From the NCBI GenBank assembly GCA_041675165.1, contig JBAYUI010000002.1, forward strand, positions 1 through 64,000: a stretch of 64,000 bases of DNA. The letters run 5' to 3'. Under the pieces are notes generated by a model, which saw only the letters and a list, made by a program, of their open reading frames with translations, made no database searches and had not been told where the DNA came from. This document shows positions 42,528-50,672 of the stretch, piece by piece; position 1 is the first letter of the stretch, and every line of letters begins with the position of its first letter. The position numbers and the translations under genes were made by a program. Source of the DNA: CAIKZD01 sp041675165. Lineage in GTDB: Bacteria > Patescibacteriota > Minisyncoccia > Moranbacterales > UBA2206.

Positions 42528-43640
42528 ATGAAACAGGAAAAGCTAAAAATTTTAGTCGGGATGAGCGGCGGGGTGGATTCGAGTGTGGCGGCGGCCTTGC
42601 TTAAATATCAGGGCTATGATGTCACGGGTCTTTTTATGCGGATGCATAAAGGAGAAGGGGTGGAAAAAGATCTGGCGGACGTGATAAATGTGTGTGAAAA
42701 ATTGGGCATCCCGTTGCAGACAGTTGACGTGCGGCGCAAATTCCAAAAAGAAGTGGTGAAATATTTTCTCTCCGAATATGCCGCCGCGCGGACGCCCAAT
42801 CCGTGCGTTTTTTGCAATAAGAATTTCAAGTTTAAGATTTTGCTGGAAGAAGCTAAAAAGATTAAGGCAGATTATGTTGCTACAGGTCATTATGCGAGAA
42901 TAACCAAGATACAAGAAACAATAACCAAGCAAAATCCAAAATCCAAAATTCCAAATTACAAATTAAAAACCGCTAAAGACAAAAGCAAAGACCAATCATA
43001 TTTTCTATATCGCCTAGGACAAGAAGAATTGGCTATGATTATTTTTCCACTGGGGGAATATGAGAAAACTGAAGTGAAGAAGCTGGCGAAAAAGTTGGGG
43101 CTCGAGGTGAGTGAGAAAAAGGAATCGCAGGATGTGTGCTTTATGGCCGGGCTGACGAAGGAAGCATTCCTCAAGAGGAATCTGAAACTTGAGAAAGGCA
43201 AGATAGTTGACGTGCAGGGTGAAATTATTGGGGAGCATAGCGGCTTGCCGTTGTATACGCTCGGGCAGAGAAAAGGCATCCATATCGGCGGCACAGGACC
43301 ATATTATGTGGTGGATAAAGATTTTAAGCAGAACCGACTGGTGGTGACGAATGATAAAAAAGCGGCCGCATTATTTTCTACAACGATAAATCTGGAAGAT
43401 GTTAATTGGACCTTTGGCGCAGCGCCTAAGTTGCCCGTGCGGGTTCTGATGCGCAGCCGGTACCGAAATCCTTTGGTTTATGCTACAATTAAGTCACAAA
43501 TCAGTACGAATAAAAAATCCGCGAATAGTTACGAGTATAGCGTTAAATTTGAAAAGCCGGAGAAGGCAGCGGCTAGCGGCCAGTCAGTAGTGTTTTATAC
43601 CAAAGCCGGCGAAGTGATCGGCGGAGGGATAATAAAATAA
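42528..43640 (+). CDS. mnmA: tRNA-specific 2-thiouridylase MnmA
   Basis: MnmA thiolates U34 of Lys, Glu and Gln tRNAs. The 370-residue product has the PP-loop GMSGGVDSSVAAALL, the first catalytic cysteine in NPCVFCNKNFKF, DQSYFLYRLGQEEL, and the second cysteine in SQDVCFMAG. ATG 42528 matches the family N-terminus. A repeat-derived K/N/Q-rich insertion (42913-42970) lies between GHYARITK and KDQSYF. Confidence 0.96.
   Translation: MKQEKLKILVGMSGGVDSSVAAALLKYQGYDVTGLFMRMHKGEGVEKDLADVINVCEKLGIPLQTVDVRRKFQKEVVKYFLSEYAAARTPNPCVFCNKNFKFKILLEEAKKIKADYVATGHYARITKIQETITKQNPKSKIPNYKLKTAKDKSKDQSYFLYRLGQEELAMIIFPLGEYEKTEVKKLAKKLGLEVSEKKESQDVCFMAGLTKEAFLKRNLKLEKGKIVDVQGEIIGEHSGLPLYTLGQRKGIHIGGTGPYYVVDKDFKQNRLVVTNDKKAAALFSTTINLEDVNWTFGAAPKLPVRVLMRSRYRNPLVYATIKSQISTNKKSANSYEYSVKFEKPEKAAASGQSVVFYTKAGEVIGGGIIK
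42913..42970 (+). repeat. A+T-rich repeat inserted in frame in mnmA
   Basis: 'aaaatccaaaatccaaaatt' and neighbouring units encode QNPKSKIPNYKL, which ordinary MnmA lacks at this loop. It belongs to the same family as the intergenic copies. Confidence 0.65.
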
Positions 43641-43750
43641 AAATTTCAAAATCCAAAATCCAAATGATAAATAAAATCCAAATGACAAAAATTTGAAATT
43701 TGTCATTGGAAATTGATTTGACATTAGGACTTTGAAATTTGGATTTACAA
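43641..43750. repeat. Intergenic A+T-rich repeat (aaatccaaatgacaaa family)
   Basis: Forward units (aatccaaatgacaaaaattt) are followed by complementary units (aaatttgtcattggaaatt), giving a long hairpin between mnmA and the next gene. Confidence 0.7.
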
Positions 43751-43753
43751 CTT

Positions 43754-44032
43754 ATGTATACCGACGATGATTTGAAAAATTTAAGCGGAGAAGATAAAAA
43801 GCGGCAATCGCGCAATTTTCAGATGCAGATTATCGTGCTCGATTCTGACAATCGCAAGGTGGAAAATCGGAAGAACATGTTGGACGCGGAAATCAGGAAG
43901 TTGAGGGTCGATCAGGAGCGGATGCGGATCAAGATGGATGAGAAAAAAAAGGAATATGATGAGGCTGTCCGTCAAATTTTGAAAAATGAAGAAGATATGA
44001 AAAGGCTGAAGAAAAAAATGAATCTATTGTAA
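43754..44032 (+). CDS. Hypothetical coiled-coil protein
   Basis: The 92-residue protein (from ATG 43754) is almost entirely charged helix with heptad spacing (NRKNMLDAEIRKLRVDQERM, MDEKKKEYDEAVRQILKNEE). No family identified. It is followed 18 bases later by another small gene. Confidence 0.6.
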   Translation: MYTDDDLKNLSGEDKKRQSRNFQMQIIVLDSDNRKVENRKNMLDAEIRKLRVDQERMRIKMDEKKKEYDEAVRQILKNEEDMKRLKKKMNLL

Positions 44033-44050
44033 TTAGTAAACTTAAAATAT

Positions 44051-44284
44051 ATGATATCAAAATTTTATAACATTGCAATCGCACAGATCGGCAGTCGCGG
44101 TGCCGAGATGAATAAAAATGTTTATAACTATCAAAATATCATAAAAGATATAGAAAAAGAGCTTGACCGCAAAATAATCAATGTCGATGAAGCGATGAAA
44201 AGATTACATGGCCGTTTTTCTTATCATCTGACAGGCGATGATTATCAAAAGATCGAAAAAGAAGTGCGGTATAACGTCAAATGA
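44051..44284 (+). CDS. Small hypothetical protein
   Basis: The 77-residue product MISKFYNIAIAQIGSRGAEM... is soluble and probably helical. It may be cotranscribed with the upstream coiled-coil gene. No recognised domain. Confidence 0.55.
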   Translation: MISKFYNIAIAQIGSRGAEMNKNVYNYQNIIKDIEKELDRKIINVDEAMKRLHGRFSYHLTGDDYQKIEKEVRYNVK

Positions 44285-44337
44285 ATATCCAATATATACC
44301 TGCAATAGCCACAACTCTTAAACAGCTATAATACATA

Positions 44338-46179
44338 ATGCCTATGACTGCCAATGAACTCCGTCAACAATATTTGGAATTTTTCAAAAGCAAGGGACAC
44401 GCCATCATCCCCAGCGCGCCGGTGGTGCCGGAAAATGATCCGACCACGCTTTTCATCACGGCCGGGATGCATCCTTTGGTGCCATACTTAATGGGGGAAA
44501 ATCATCCGCAAGGTATGCGCTTGGCCAATGCGCAAAAATCCATCCGTACGATCGACATTGACGAAGTGGGCGACCGCACTCACCACACTTTTTTCGAGAT
44601 GCTGGGCAATTGGTCTCTCGGCGACTATTTCAAAAAAGAAGCCCTAACGTGGAGCTGGGAATTTCTGACTTCGCCGGACTGGCTCGGGCTGGACAAAAAT
44701 CGTTTGGCTTGTTCGGTGTTCGAGGGGGACACGGATGCGCCGTTCGATGAGGAAGCTTTCAATATTTGGAAAAATTTGGGTATGCCGGTTGCGCGCATCG
44801 CCAAGTTGCCGAAGAAGAATAATTGGTGGGGACCGGCCGGGACGACCGGGCCGTGCGGACCGGACAGTGAAATGTTCTATTGGATCGGCGACCCCAAAAA
44901 AGTGCCGGACAGCTTCAATGATGATAATGACAATTGGGTGGAGATCTGGAATGATGTTTTCATGCAATACAACAAAAAAGCGGATGGTACGTTTGAAAAA
45001 TTGGCGCAACAGAATGTCGACACGGGGATGGGACTGATGCGGGTGCTCACCGCCATAAACGGTCTCGATGACAATTATCGCACGGAACTTTTCTGGCCGC
45101 TCATCCAAAAAATTGAAGAATTGTCGGGAAAGAAATATGATGAAGTAGGGGTTATGAGGCCGATGCGTATTATTGCTGACCATATCAAGGCAGCTGTGTT
45201 CATTATGGCTGATGGCGTGAAGCCAGGAAATTCTGAGAGAAGTTATATTCTCAGGCGCCTTATTCGTCGAGCGGTGCGTCAAGGACATATCTTGGGCATC
45301 AAAGAAAATTTCACGGTTTCAATTGCTAAAGTGGTGCAAGAAATTTATGGAGCAGTTTACGGGGAAATTTTAGATGATAATATTATGAATATTTTAGAAA
45401 ATGAGGAGGATAAGTTTAAAAAGACTGTTGTAAAAGGCCTGGGAGAATTGTTTAAACTAGTCGGGATTGAAAATCAATTTGCTCAAGGGAAAATTGAAGA
45501 CATGAAAATCAATATAGAAGATATCAATGGTAGGGAATTATTTAATCTATATCAGACATACGGACTCCCTATAGAGCTAAGTATTGAAGAAATAAATCAC
45601 CAAATGTTGTCTGAATCAAGAAAGATTGACGAAGAAACGGAAAAAAAGTGGTTAGCTGGTTTTAAAAATGAATTGCAAAAACACCAAGAACTTTCTCGTA
45701 CCGCTTCAGCCGGAATGTTCAAGGGCGGCTTGGCTGATACGAAGGAAGAAACGACGGCCTTGCACACGGCGGCGCATCTGATGTTGGCGGGACTGCGGAA
45801 AGTTTTGGGCAGCCATGTGCATCAGAAAGGTTCGAACATCAACGGCGAAAGGTTGCGTTTTGATTTTTCCCATGCGGAAAAAATGACGGATGAACAGAAA
45901 AAATTGGTGGAAGATTATGTCAATGAAGCTATCACGGCCAAAATGCCGGTGGAAATGACTGAAATGACACTGGACGAAGCGCGCGCCGCGGGAGCGGAAG
46001 GTGCGTTCGAGAATAAATATGGCGAGGTGGTGAAGGTCTATAAGATCGAAGGTTTCTCTTCGGAAATCTGCGGCGGTCCACACGTGGCCAACACCGGCGA
46101 TATCCATGGCACGTTCAAGATTAAAAAAGAAGAAAGTTCTTCAGCTGGCGTAAGAAGGATTAAGGCAGTGATTGCATAA
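44338..46179 (+). CDS. alaS: Alanyl-tRNA synthetase, short form without C-Ala domain
   Basis: The 613-residue enzyme has the class II core (PTTLFITAGMHPLVPYLMG, HHTFFEMLGNWSLGDYFKKE), the tRNA-recognition region (RPMRIIADHIKAAVFIMADG, ILRRLIRRAVRQG) and the editing-domain zinc ligands HTAAH near residue 475 and CGGPH near 579. It stops after the editing domain, about 260 residues shorter than E. coli AlaRS, lacking the oligomerisation/C-Ala part. The editing site is present. A TATAAT box (44327-44332) lies six bases before ATG 44338 (second ATG 44344) with no Shine-Dalgarno, suggesting leaderless translation. Confidence 0.96.
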   Translation: MPMTANELRQQYLEFFKSKGHAIIPSAPVVPENDPTTLFITAGMHPLVPYLMGENHPQGMRLANAQKSIRTIDIDEVGDRTHHTFFEMLGNWSLGDYFKKEALTWSWEFLTSPDWLGLDKNRLACSVFEGDTDAPFDEEAFNIWKNLGMPVARIAKLPKKNNWWGPAGTTGPCGPDSEMFYWIGDPKKVPDSFNDDNDNWVEIWNDVFMQYNKKADGTFEKLAQQNVDTGMGLMRVLTAINGLDDNYRTELFWPLIQKIEELSGKKYDEVGVMRPMRIIADHIKAAVFIMADGVKPGNSERSYILRRLIRRAVRQGHILGIKENFTVSIAKVVQEIYGAVYGEILDDNIMNILENEEDKFKKTVVKGLGELFKLVGIENQFAQGKIEDMKINIEDINGRELFNLYQTYGLPIELSIEEINHQMLSESRKIDEETEKKWLAGFKNELQKHQELSRTASAGMFKGGLADTKEETTALHTAAHLMLAGLRKVLGSHVHQKGSNINGERLRFDFSHAEKMTDEQKKLVEDYVNEAITAKMPVEMTEMTLDEARAAGAEGAFENKYGEVVKVYKIEGFSSEICGGPHVANTGDIHGTFKIKKEESSSAGVRRIKAVIA

Positions 46180-46183
46180 AATT

Positions 46184-47776
46184 ATGAATCTTGAACCAAA
46201 ACTTGAAAACATTGCTATTGCAAACAAAAAAGAGAGTGGGAATGAACAATCCATAGGGAATTCCAATAGGGAAGACAATCAAACCGAAGAACTGCATTCA
46301 GAAGAATTACAGCAGGAAAATTTGCAAAGAGATCATGATGTGCTTAAGAGAGAGCTTTTTCAAAAATACGGACAAGCTTTTTGGGATCTTGGTGACAAGA
46401 AAAAATTCCCTCTTGAAATAAATGAGAAAGTGAGAAGCGTGATCACTGATCCGAAAGATTGGGCAACTTATTTTAGATTTGCCCAAGCCGCTTATGTAAC
46501 AAGAAGTGGTGCAAAATATGAAAAACCGCAAGGTCATCCTAATATCATGCATCCGTCAGAAAAGACTATTGAAAAAATAGAAGTGAATATTGCTGATTCG
46601 TCCACGCGCGAAAAATATATAGAAAATTGGCCGTATAAAGATTTTTCCCTTGATGAATGGGAAGAAAATGGTTTTTTGATTACCAAGGAAGGATTGCCTT
46701 CGAAACTTGAACGTGAATATTATGAACTGGTTAGAACAGGAGATTTCAAAAAATGGTTTGGCGATTGGGAAGATCATTCAGATGATCAAGAAGTGAGTAA
46801 AATGATTGATCCTGATACCAAAGAACCTAAAGTTTTTTATCGCGGAGATAAATCTCGTTTCAAGCCAGGTTTTATAGTTTTGGATGACGACGGTCGAACA
46901 CCTGATATTGATAAATTAAAATTAGATGAAGAGGGTAATCCCGTCCTTGGCGAGGGCAATCCTATTCTTGGTATAGAAAGAGAAAAAGCTCTTTCAAGAA
47001 GACAAGGGGTGTTTTTTACTAATAACAAAAAAGTAGCATTGGATTATGGGGTTGATATCGACGCCAATACATTAGGGAAGACCGGTCTTGAATCAGAAAG
47101 AGATCATCCGGAAACATTTCCAAAAATGAAAGATTGGCTCGAATCTTTTGCTAACTCTTCTCCAAATTTTTGGAAAAATATTACACAGTACATATTAGAC
47201 TACAGTCCTGAAATAGAAGCGGATGATTATAGGCATCGTTTTCATGTTATGTGTTACGACATGCGCATAATGGGAAAGAACGAAGATGATTTATGGGATG
47301 AAGTTACTAATCAGAGGAGACATGAAAAACCCAGCTACTATATAGATATATTTATCAAATCAGGAAATTTTGAGCGATTGATAGATGGATTTAATTCATA
47401 TGTAAAGGATGAATCTGATAATTCATTTAAAAAAAGTTTAAAATCTAACGAGTGGCATAAGCCGGAATGGATGTTGCAGTTTAGGAAATTGCGATTGGAT
47501 TATTTGACGGAACCATTAGTTCTTTCAACTGTTTTTATCCGATCTAAAAATCCTAGAATAGAAAGAAGAATTGATGTGACTGAAAATTCAGATGTGCATT
47601 GGGCGCGAAAAGATGGACATGATTCATTTATTAACAAAGAAGGAGTCGGAGGAATAAAGGAGGCAGATGAAATAGTAATGTTTGATTTGAAAAATATTTG
47701 GGTTGCAAAAAAAGAACATCTGGATTACTCGGATGTGGAAAGAGTTGATAAGGTGAATGGAATTACAAGACTTTAA
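46184..47776 (+). CDS. Protein with ADP-ribosyltransferase-like domain
   Basis: The 530-residue protein begins four bases after alaS; ATG 46184 was chosen because the GTG at 46172 overlaps alaS. After a charged E/Q/N-rich N-terminus (1-55), residues about 185-290 read FKKWFGDWEDHSDDQEVSKM, PDTKEPKVFYRGDKSRFKPG, RRQGVFFTNNKKVALDYG. This is the layout of ART-fold domains in polyvalent and toxin proteins (KWFGDW...VVYHGT...GIYFT..A..YG). The end (EADEIVMFDLKNIWVAK) fits the same fold. No signal peptide. It could modify a host or phage target; activity is unproven because the usual H of YHG is R here. Confidence 0.6.
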   Translation: MNLEPKLENIAIANKKESGNEQSIGNSNREDNQTEELHSEELQQENLQRDHDVLKRELFQKYGQAFWDLGDKKKFPLEINEKVRSVITDPKDWATYFRFAQAAYVTRSGAKYEKPQGHPNIMHPSEKTIEKIEVNIADSSTREKYIENWPYKDFSLDEWEENGFLITKEGLPSKLEREYYELVRTGDFKKWFGDWEDHSDDQEVSKMIDPDTKEPKVFYRGDKSRFKPGFIVLDDDGRTPDIDKLKLDEEGNPVLGEGNPILGIEREKALSRRQGVFFTNNKKVALDYGVDIDANTLGKTGLESERDHPETFPKMKDWLESFANSSPNFWKNITQYILDYSPEIEADDYRHRFHVMCYDMRIMGKNEDDLWDEVTNQRRHEKPSYYIDIFIKSGNFERLIDGFNSYVKDESDNSFKKSLKSNEWHKPEWMLQFRKLRLDYLTEPLVLSTVFIRSKNPRIERRIDVTENSDVHWARKDGHDSFINKEGVGGIKEADEIVMFDLKNIWVAKKEHLDYSDVERVDKVNGITRL

Positions 47777-47812
47777 TTTTTTATTATTATTGAATGTTAA
47801 TTTAACAAAAAT

Positions 47813-49027
47813 ATGTCAAAAATTATTACAGATGAAAAAAGGATTGATGAGATTTTGGAGCGGGGAGTGCTGGTTGATTTTTTGCCGACCAAAAAAGAAT
47901 TCAAGGAAGCGCTGATGAATGCCGAAAAACCCTTGCGTTTCTATATGGGCGCCGATCCGACGGCCAAAGCCTTGCATCTGGGGCATGCGCAAAATCTGAT
48001 GGTGCTGGAAGATTTTCGAAAATTGGGTCATGAAGTGATTTTTCTCATCGGGGATTTCACTGGGATGATTGGTGATCCGAGCGACAAAAGTTCGGCGCGA
48101 GTGAAGCAGACACGCGAAGAAGTGGCGGAAAATTTCAGCCATTGGAAAGAGCAAGTGAAAAATATTTTGGATTTCGATGATGCGGCTAATCCTGTTTTGA
48201 TCAAATATAATTCTGAATGGTTGAGCAAGCTCAATTATGGTGAAGTCTTGGAATTGGCCAGTAATTTCACGGTTCAGCAGATGTTGGAGCGAGATATGTT
48301 TGAAAAACGACTGAAAGAAGCGCGGCCGATCTATCTGCACGAGTTTCTCTATCCTTTGATGCAAGGCTATGACAGCGTGGCGATGGATGTGGACGTGGAG
48401 TTGTGCGGGACGGATCAGATTTTCAACGCTTTGGCCGGCCGGACTTTGATGCAAAAACTCAAAAATAAGAATAAGTTTGTCATTGCCACGAAACTCATTG
48501 CAGATGAAAAAACCAAAATGCTGATGTCCAAATCAAATGGCACGGGAGTATTTTTGGACTTGGAGTCCAATGATCTTTTCGGCGCCATTATGTCGCAACC
48601 CGACGGAATGCTCCGGCCGCTTCTTGTCGGATGCACGCGAATCACTCCGGCCGAAATCGAAGATTTGATGAATTTGGAAAATCCGCGCGACGCGAAAGTC
48701 CGATTAGCTGGTGAAATTGTGAAAATTTATCATGGCGAGGAAGCTGCTTCGGCCGCTCAAGAAAATTTTGAGAAAGTTTTTTCCCAAAAAGGCACGCCGG
48801 ACAAGGTGACGGAAATAGAAATTTCCACAGAAGCTTCTATAGTGGAAGTGATGGTGGGTGCAAATCTGGCAGACTCCAACGCGGACGCTAAAAGAAAAAT
48901 CAAACAAAGCGGCGTGAAAATAAACGACGAAGTCATCGATAGCGTCGAAACGGTCATTGCGCCGGAAATGGATGGACAGATTTTAAAAGTGGGGAAAAGA
49001 GAGTTTCGGAAGATTAAATTGAAATAA
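47813..49027 (+). CDS. tyrS: Tyrosyl-tRNA synthetase
   Basis: The 404-residue class I enzyme has the HIGH-type LHLGHAQNLMVLEDF, the tyrosine-pocket MQGYDSVAMDVDVELCGTDQ, KMLMSKSNGTGVFLD, and a C-terminal S4 RNA-binding domain (ADSNADAKRKIKQSGVKIND). It charges tRNA-Tyr, a gene for which lies at 62507. Start supported by family alignment. Confidence 0.97.
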   Translation: MSKIITDEKRIDEILERGVLVDFLPTKKEFKEALMNAEKPLRFYMGADPTAKALHLGHAQNLMVLEDFRKLGHEVIFLIGDFTGMIGDPSDKSSARVKQTREEVAENFSHWKEQVKNILDFDDAANPVLIKYNSEWLSKLNYGEVLELASNFTVQQMLERDMFEKRLKEARPIYLHEFLYPLMQGYDSVAMDVDVELCGTDQIFNALAGRTLMQKLKNKNKFVIATKLIADEKTKMLMSKSNGTGVFLDLESNDLFGAIMSQPDGMLRPLLVGCTRITPAEIEDLMNLENPRDAKVRLAGEIVKIYHGEEAASAAQENFEKVFSQKGTPDKVTEIEISTEASIVEVMVGANLADSNADAKRKIKQSGVKINDEVIDSVETVIAPEMDGQILKVGKREFRKIKLK

Positions 49028-49074
49028 TTTCTCGAGAGAGTTGTTTTATTTACCACCTTTGATAGAATGAGAAT

Positions 49075-49491
49075 ATGACAAATATAAATTCGCTGACAAG
49101 CGAGCAAAAGTTGAGAGTTGCTAAGATTGCCAAAAAATTTAGCCTGAGATTGGTTTTAGTTTTTGGCTCTTTTGCCGCGGGAAAAAACAGAAAGGACAGT
49201 GATTTGGATATTGCTGTTTTGGGTTCAGGCGGCATTTCTTTTCGAGAACAAGTAAGTCTTATTAATGAACTCTCACATATTTTCGGCAAGGATGTTGATT
49301 TGTCAGTTTTAAATAGAGCTAACCCACTCTTGCTTTTTGAGGTTAGCAAAAACTCATTGCTGTTATATGGAGAAAAAGAAGAGTTTTTCAATTTTAAGTT
49401 GCGTGCTTTTCATGCTTACAATGACTACGCTCCTTATTTTGAAATGGAAAAAGAGTTGAATAAAAAAAACATAAACGCTTATGCCAATTGA
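49075..49491 (+). CDS. mntA: MntA-type antitoxin nucleotidyltransferase
   Basis: The 138-residue protein carries the minimal nucleotidyltransferase signature GSFAAGKNRKDSDLDIAV (G-S-x10-D-x-D, from residue 31). In MntA-HepT systems this enzyme adds AMP to a tyrosine of HepT and neutralises it. It overlaps hepT by 11 bases, so translation is coupled. A short A+T-rich leader follows tyrS. Confidence 0.85.
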   Translation: MTNINSLTSEQKLRVAKIAKKFSLRLVLVFGSFAAGKNRKDSDLDIAVLGSGGISFREQVSLINELSHIFGKDVDLSVLNRANPLLLFEVSKNSLLLYGEKEEFFNFKLRAFHAYNDYAPYFEMEKELNKKNINAYAN

Positions 49492-49903
49492 TGAAAGGCT
49501 TATTAGCCGAAAAATAACTTTTATAAACAACGATCTGAAAAGTCTGAAATCGCTAAGCAAGCTTTCTCTTAAAACTTATTTAAGCAAGTCTGATTACGAG
49601 GCTTTAGCGGAAAGATATTTGGAAAGAATAATTGGTAGGATGATTGATATTAACTATCATATTTTGTCAGAAAAAGAGAATGAGATCCCAACGGATTTTT
49701 ACAGTTCGTTCATTATGCTCGGCAGAAAAAAATATTTGCCGTTAAAGCTAGCCGAAGCGATGGCGTCTTCCGCCGGACTTCGAAACAGATTGGCGCATGA
49801 ATATGATGAGGTTGATGCCAAGAAAATTTTTGATGCGATTGGGACATGCCTAAAAGATGTGCCTAGATATTTGAAAAATATTGTTAACGCGCTGGAGTTG
49901 TGA
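49481..49903 (+). CDS. hepT: HepT-type HEPN toxin (DUF86)
   Basis: The 140-residue helical HEPN protein has the RNase motif RNRLAHEY (R-x4-H-x-Y, near residue 102), in which the tyrosine is the AMP acceptor, and the preceding SFIMLGRKKYLPLKLAEAMA segment. It is paired with mntA in the usual order for many such operons. It would act as an RNase when not adenylylated. Confidence 0.87.
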   Translation: MPIDERLISRKITFINNDLKSLKSLSKLSLKTYLSKSDYEALAERYLERIIGRMIDINYHILSEKENEIPTDFYSSFIMLGRKKYLPLKLAEAMASSAGLRNRLAHEYDEVDAKKIFDAIGTCLKDVPRYLKNIVNALEL

Positions 49904-49964
49904 AAAAGGTTCGTGAATAGACACGAAGAAAAACGTCCAATATGTCACTGGCCGGTTTTTGCAG

Positions 49965-49993
49965 TTGACTTTTTGGCCGGTTTGTGCTATCAT
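49965..49993 (+). promoter_or_regulatory. Extended -10 promoter of the small secreted protein
   Basis: TTGACT (49965-49970) and TATCAT (49988-49993) are 17 bases apart with upstream TGTGC; near twin of 24010-24038. Confidence 0.7.
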
Positions 49994-50089
49994 TCTGGGT
50001 CAAATAGGTCGTTGTAAATTAAATAAAAAAGCTGGATAAAATCGTAAGAAGACAAAGAAGGCATAACCTAAAATCAACGGAGGTGTGTT

Positions 50090-50467
50090 ATGAGAAAGGG
50101 AACATTTTTTGCAGTAATTCTGGCAGTTTTTATGTCTATTGTAAATTGTAATGCCAGTGATGGCAATTGCATTAAAGGCCTTGGCACGGCCATTGGCAAC
50201 GGCGAAATTAATACGGTGCCGGTGTATGTCGTGACAAAAGGGGAATTCAATGCTCCACTTAAAGGAGAAGGCATGGAGGTTCCCTTAGGCCAGTACATCG
50301 TTGGAAAAGATGGAAAGCTGGTTAATGTGACTGGAAAATCTATGCGAGGAATATTTGAGGCCGGACTAGCTTCCTATGGGATAAAAGAGTCTGGTAGCAT
50401 ACTCAATGTAAACAGATGTCTAGAAGGTAGTAACCTTATCATCTACGTATTTGATTACAGAAAATAA
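50090..50467 (+). CDS. Small secreted protein, unknown
   Basis: The 125-residue product has a signal peptide (MRKGTFFAVILAVFMSIVNC, cleavage probably after NCNA) and a mature part of about 103 residues with two cysteines (DGNCIKGLG, NVNRCLEGS) that could pair. CGGAGGTG precedes ATG at good spacing. It has its own strong promoter and terminator, so it is a single transcript. No family recognised; function in the envelope or outside the cell is likely. Confidence 0.75.
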   Translation: MRKGTFFAVILAVFMSIVNCNASDGNCIKGLGTAIGNGEINTVPVYVVTKGEFNAPLKGEGMEVPLGQYIVGKDGKLVNVTGKSMRGIFEAGLASYGIKESGSILNVNRCLEGSNLIIYVFDYRK

Positions 50468-50483
50468 TCGAGTTACGAAACAG

Positions 50484-50526
50484 AAGAGTTCTTGAAGAAC
50501 GCATTTCCTCAAGGGCTCTTTTTTTA
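50484..50526 (+). terminator. Intrinsic terminator of the secreted-protein gene
   Basis: agag..cttga pairs with tcaag..ctct, followed by eight T. Confidence 0.75.
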
Positions 50527-50527
50527 T

Positions 50528-50556
50528 TTGTCACATTCCCTAATTTATTCTATAAT
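50528..50556 (+). promoter_or_regulatory. Promoter of the FtsA/PilM-like gene
   Basis: TTGTCA (50528-50533) and TATAAT (50551-50556) are 17 bases apart; it starts right at the preceding T tract. Confidence 0.6.
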
Positions 50557-50583
50557 TAACTTGCAGAGGAAGAAGTAAACCAG

Positions 50584-50643
50584 CCTCCGCTAAAGCTATG
50601 GCGTGGCGAAGCCTGCCTTCGCTGAAGCTACGGCGTGGCAAAG
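50584..50643. repeat. Tandem pair of imperfect 28-base repeats
   Basis: cctccgctaaagctatggcg-tggcgaag and ccttcgctgaagctacggcg-tggcaaag stand side by side in the leader of the next gene. I have no other copy in the window. Confidence 0.65.
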
Positions 50644-50672
50644 GAAAAACAAAATAAAAAAAGATTTTATAT

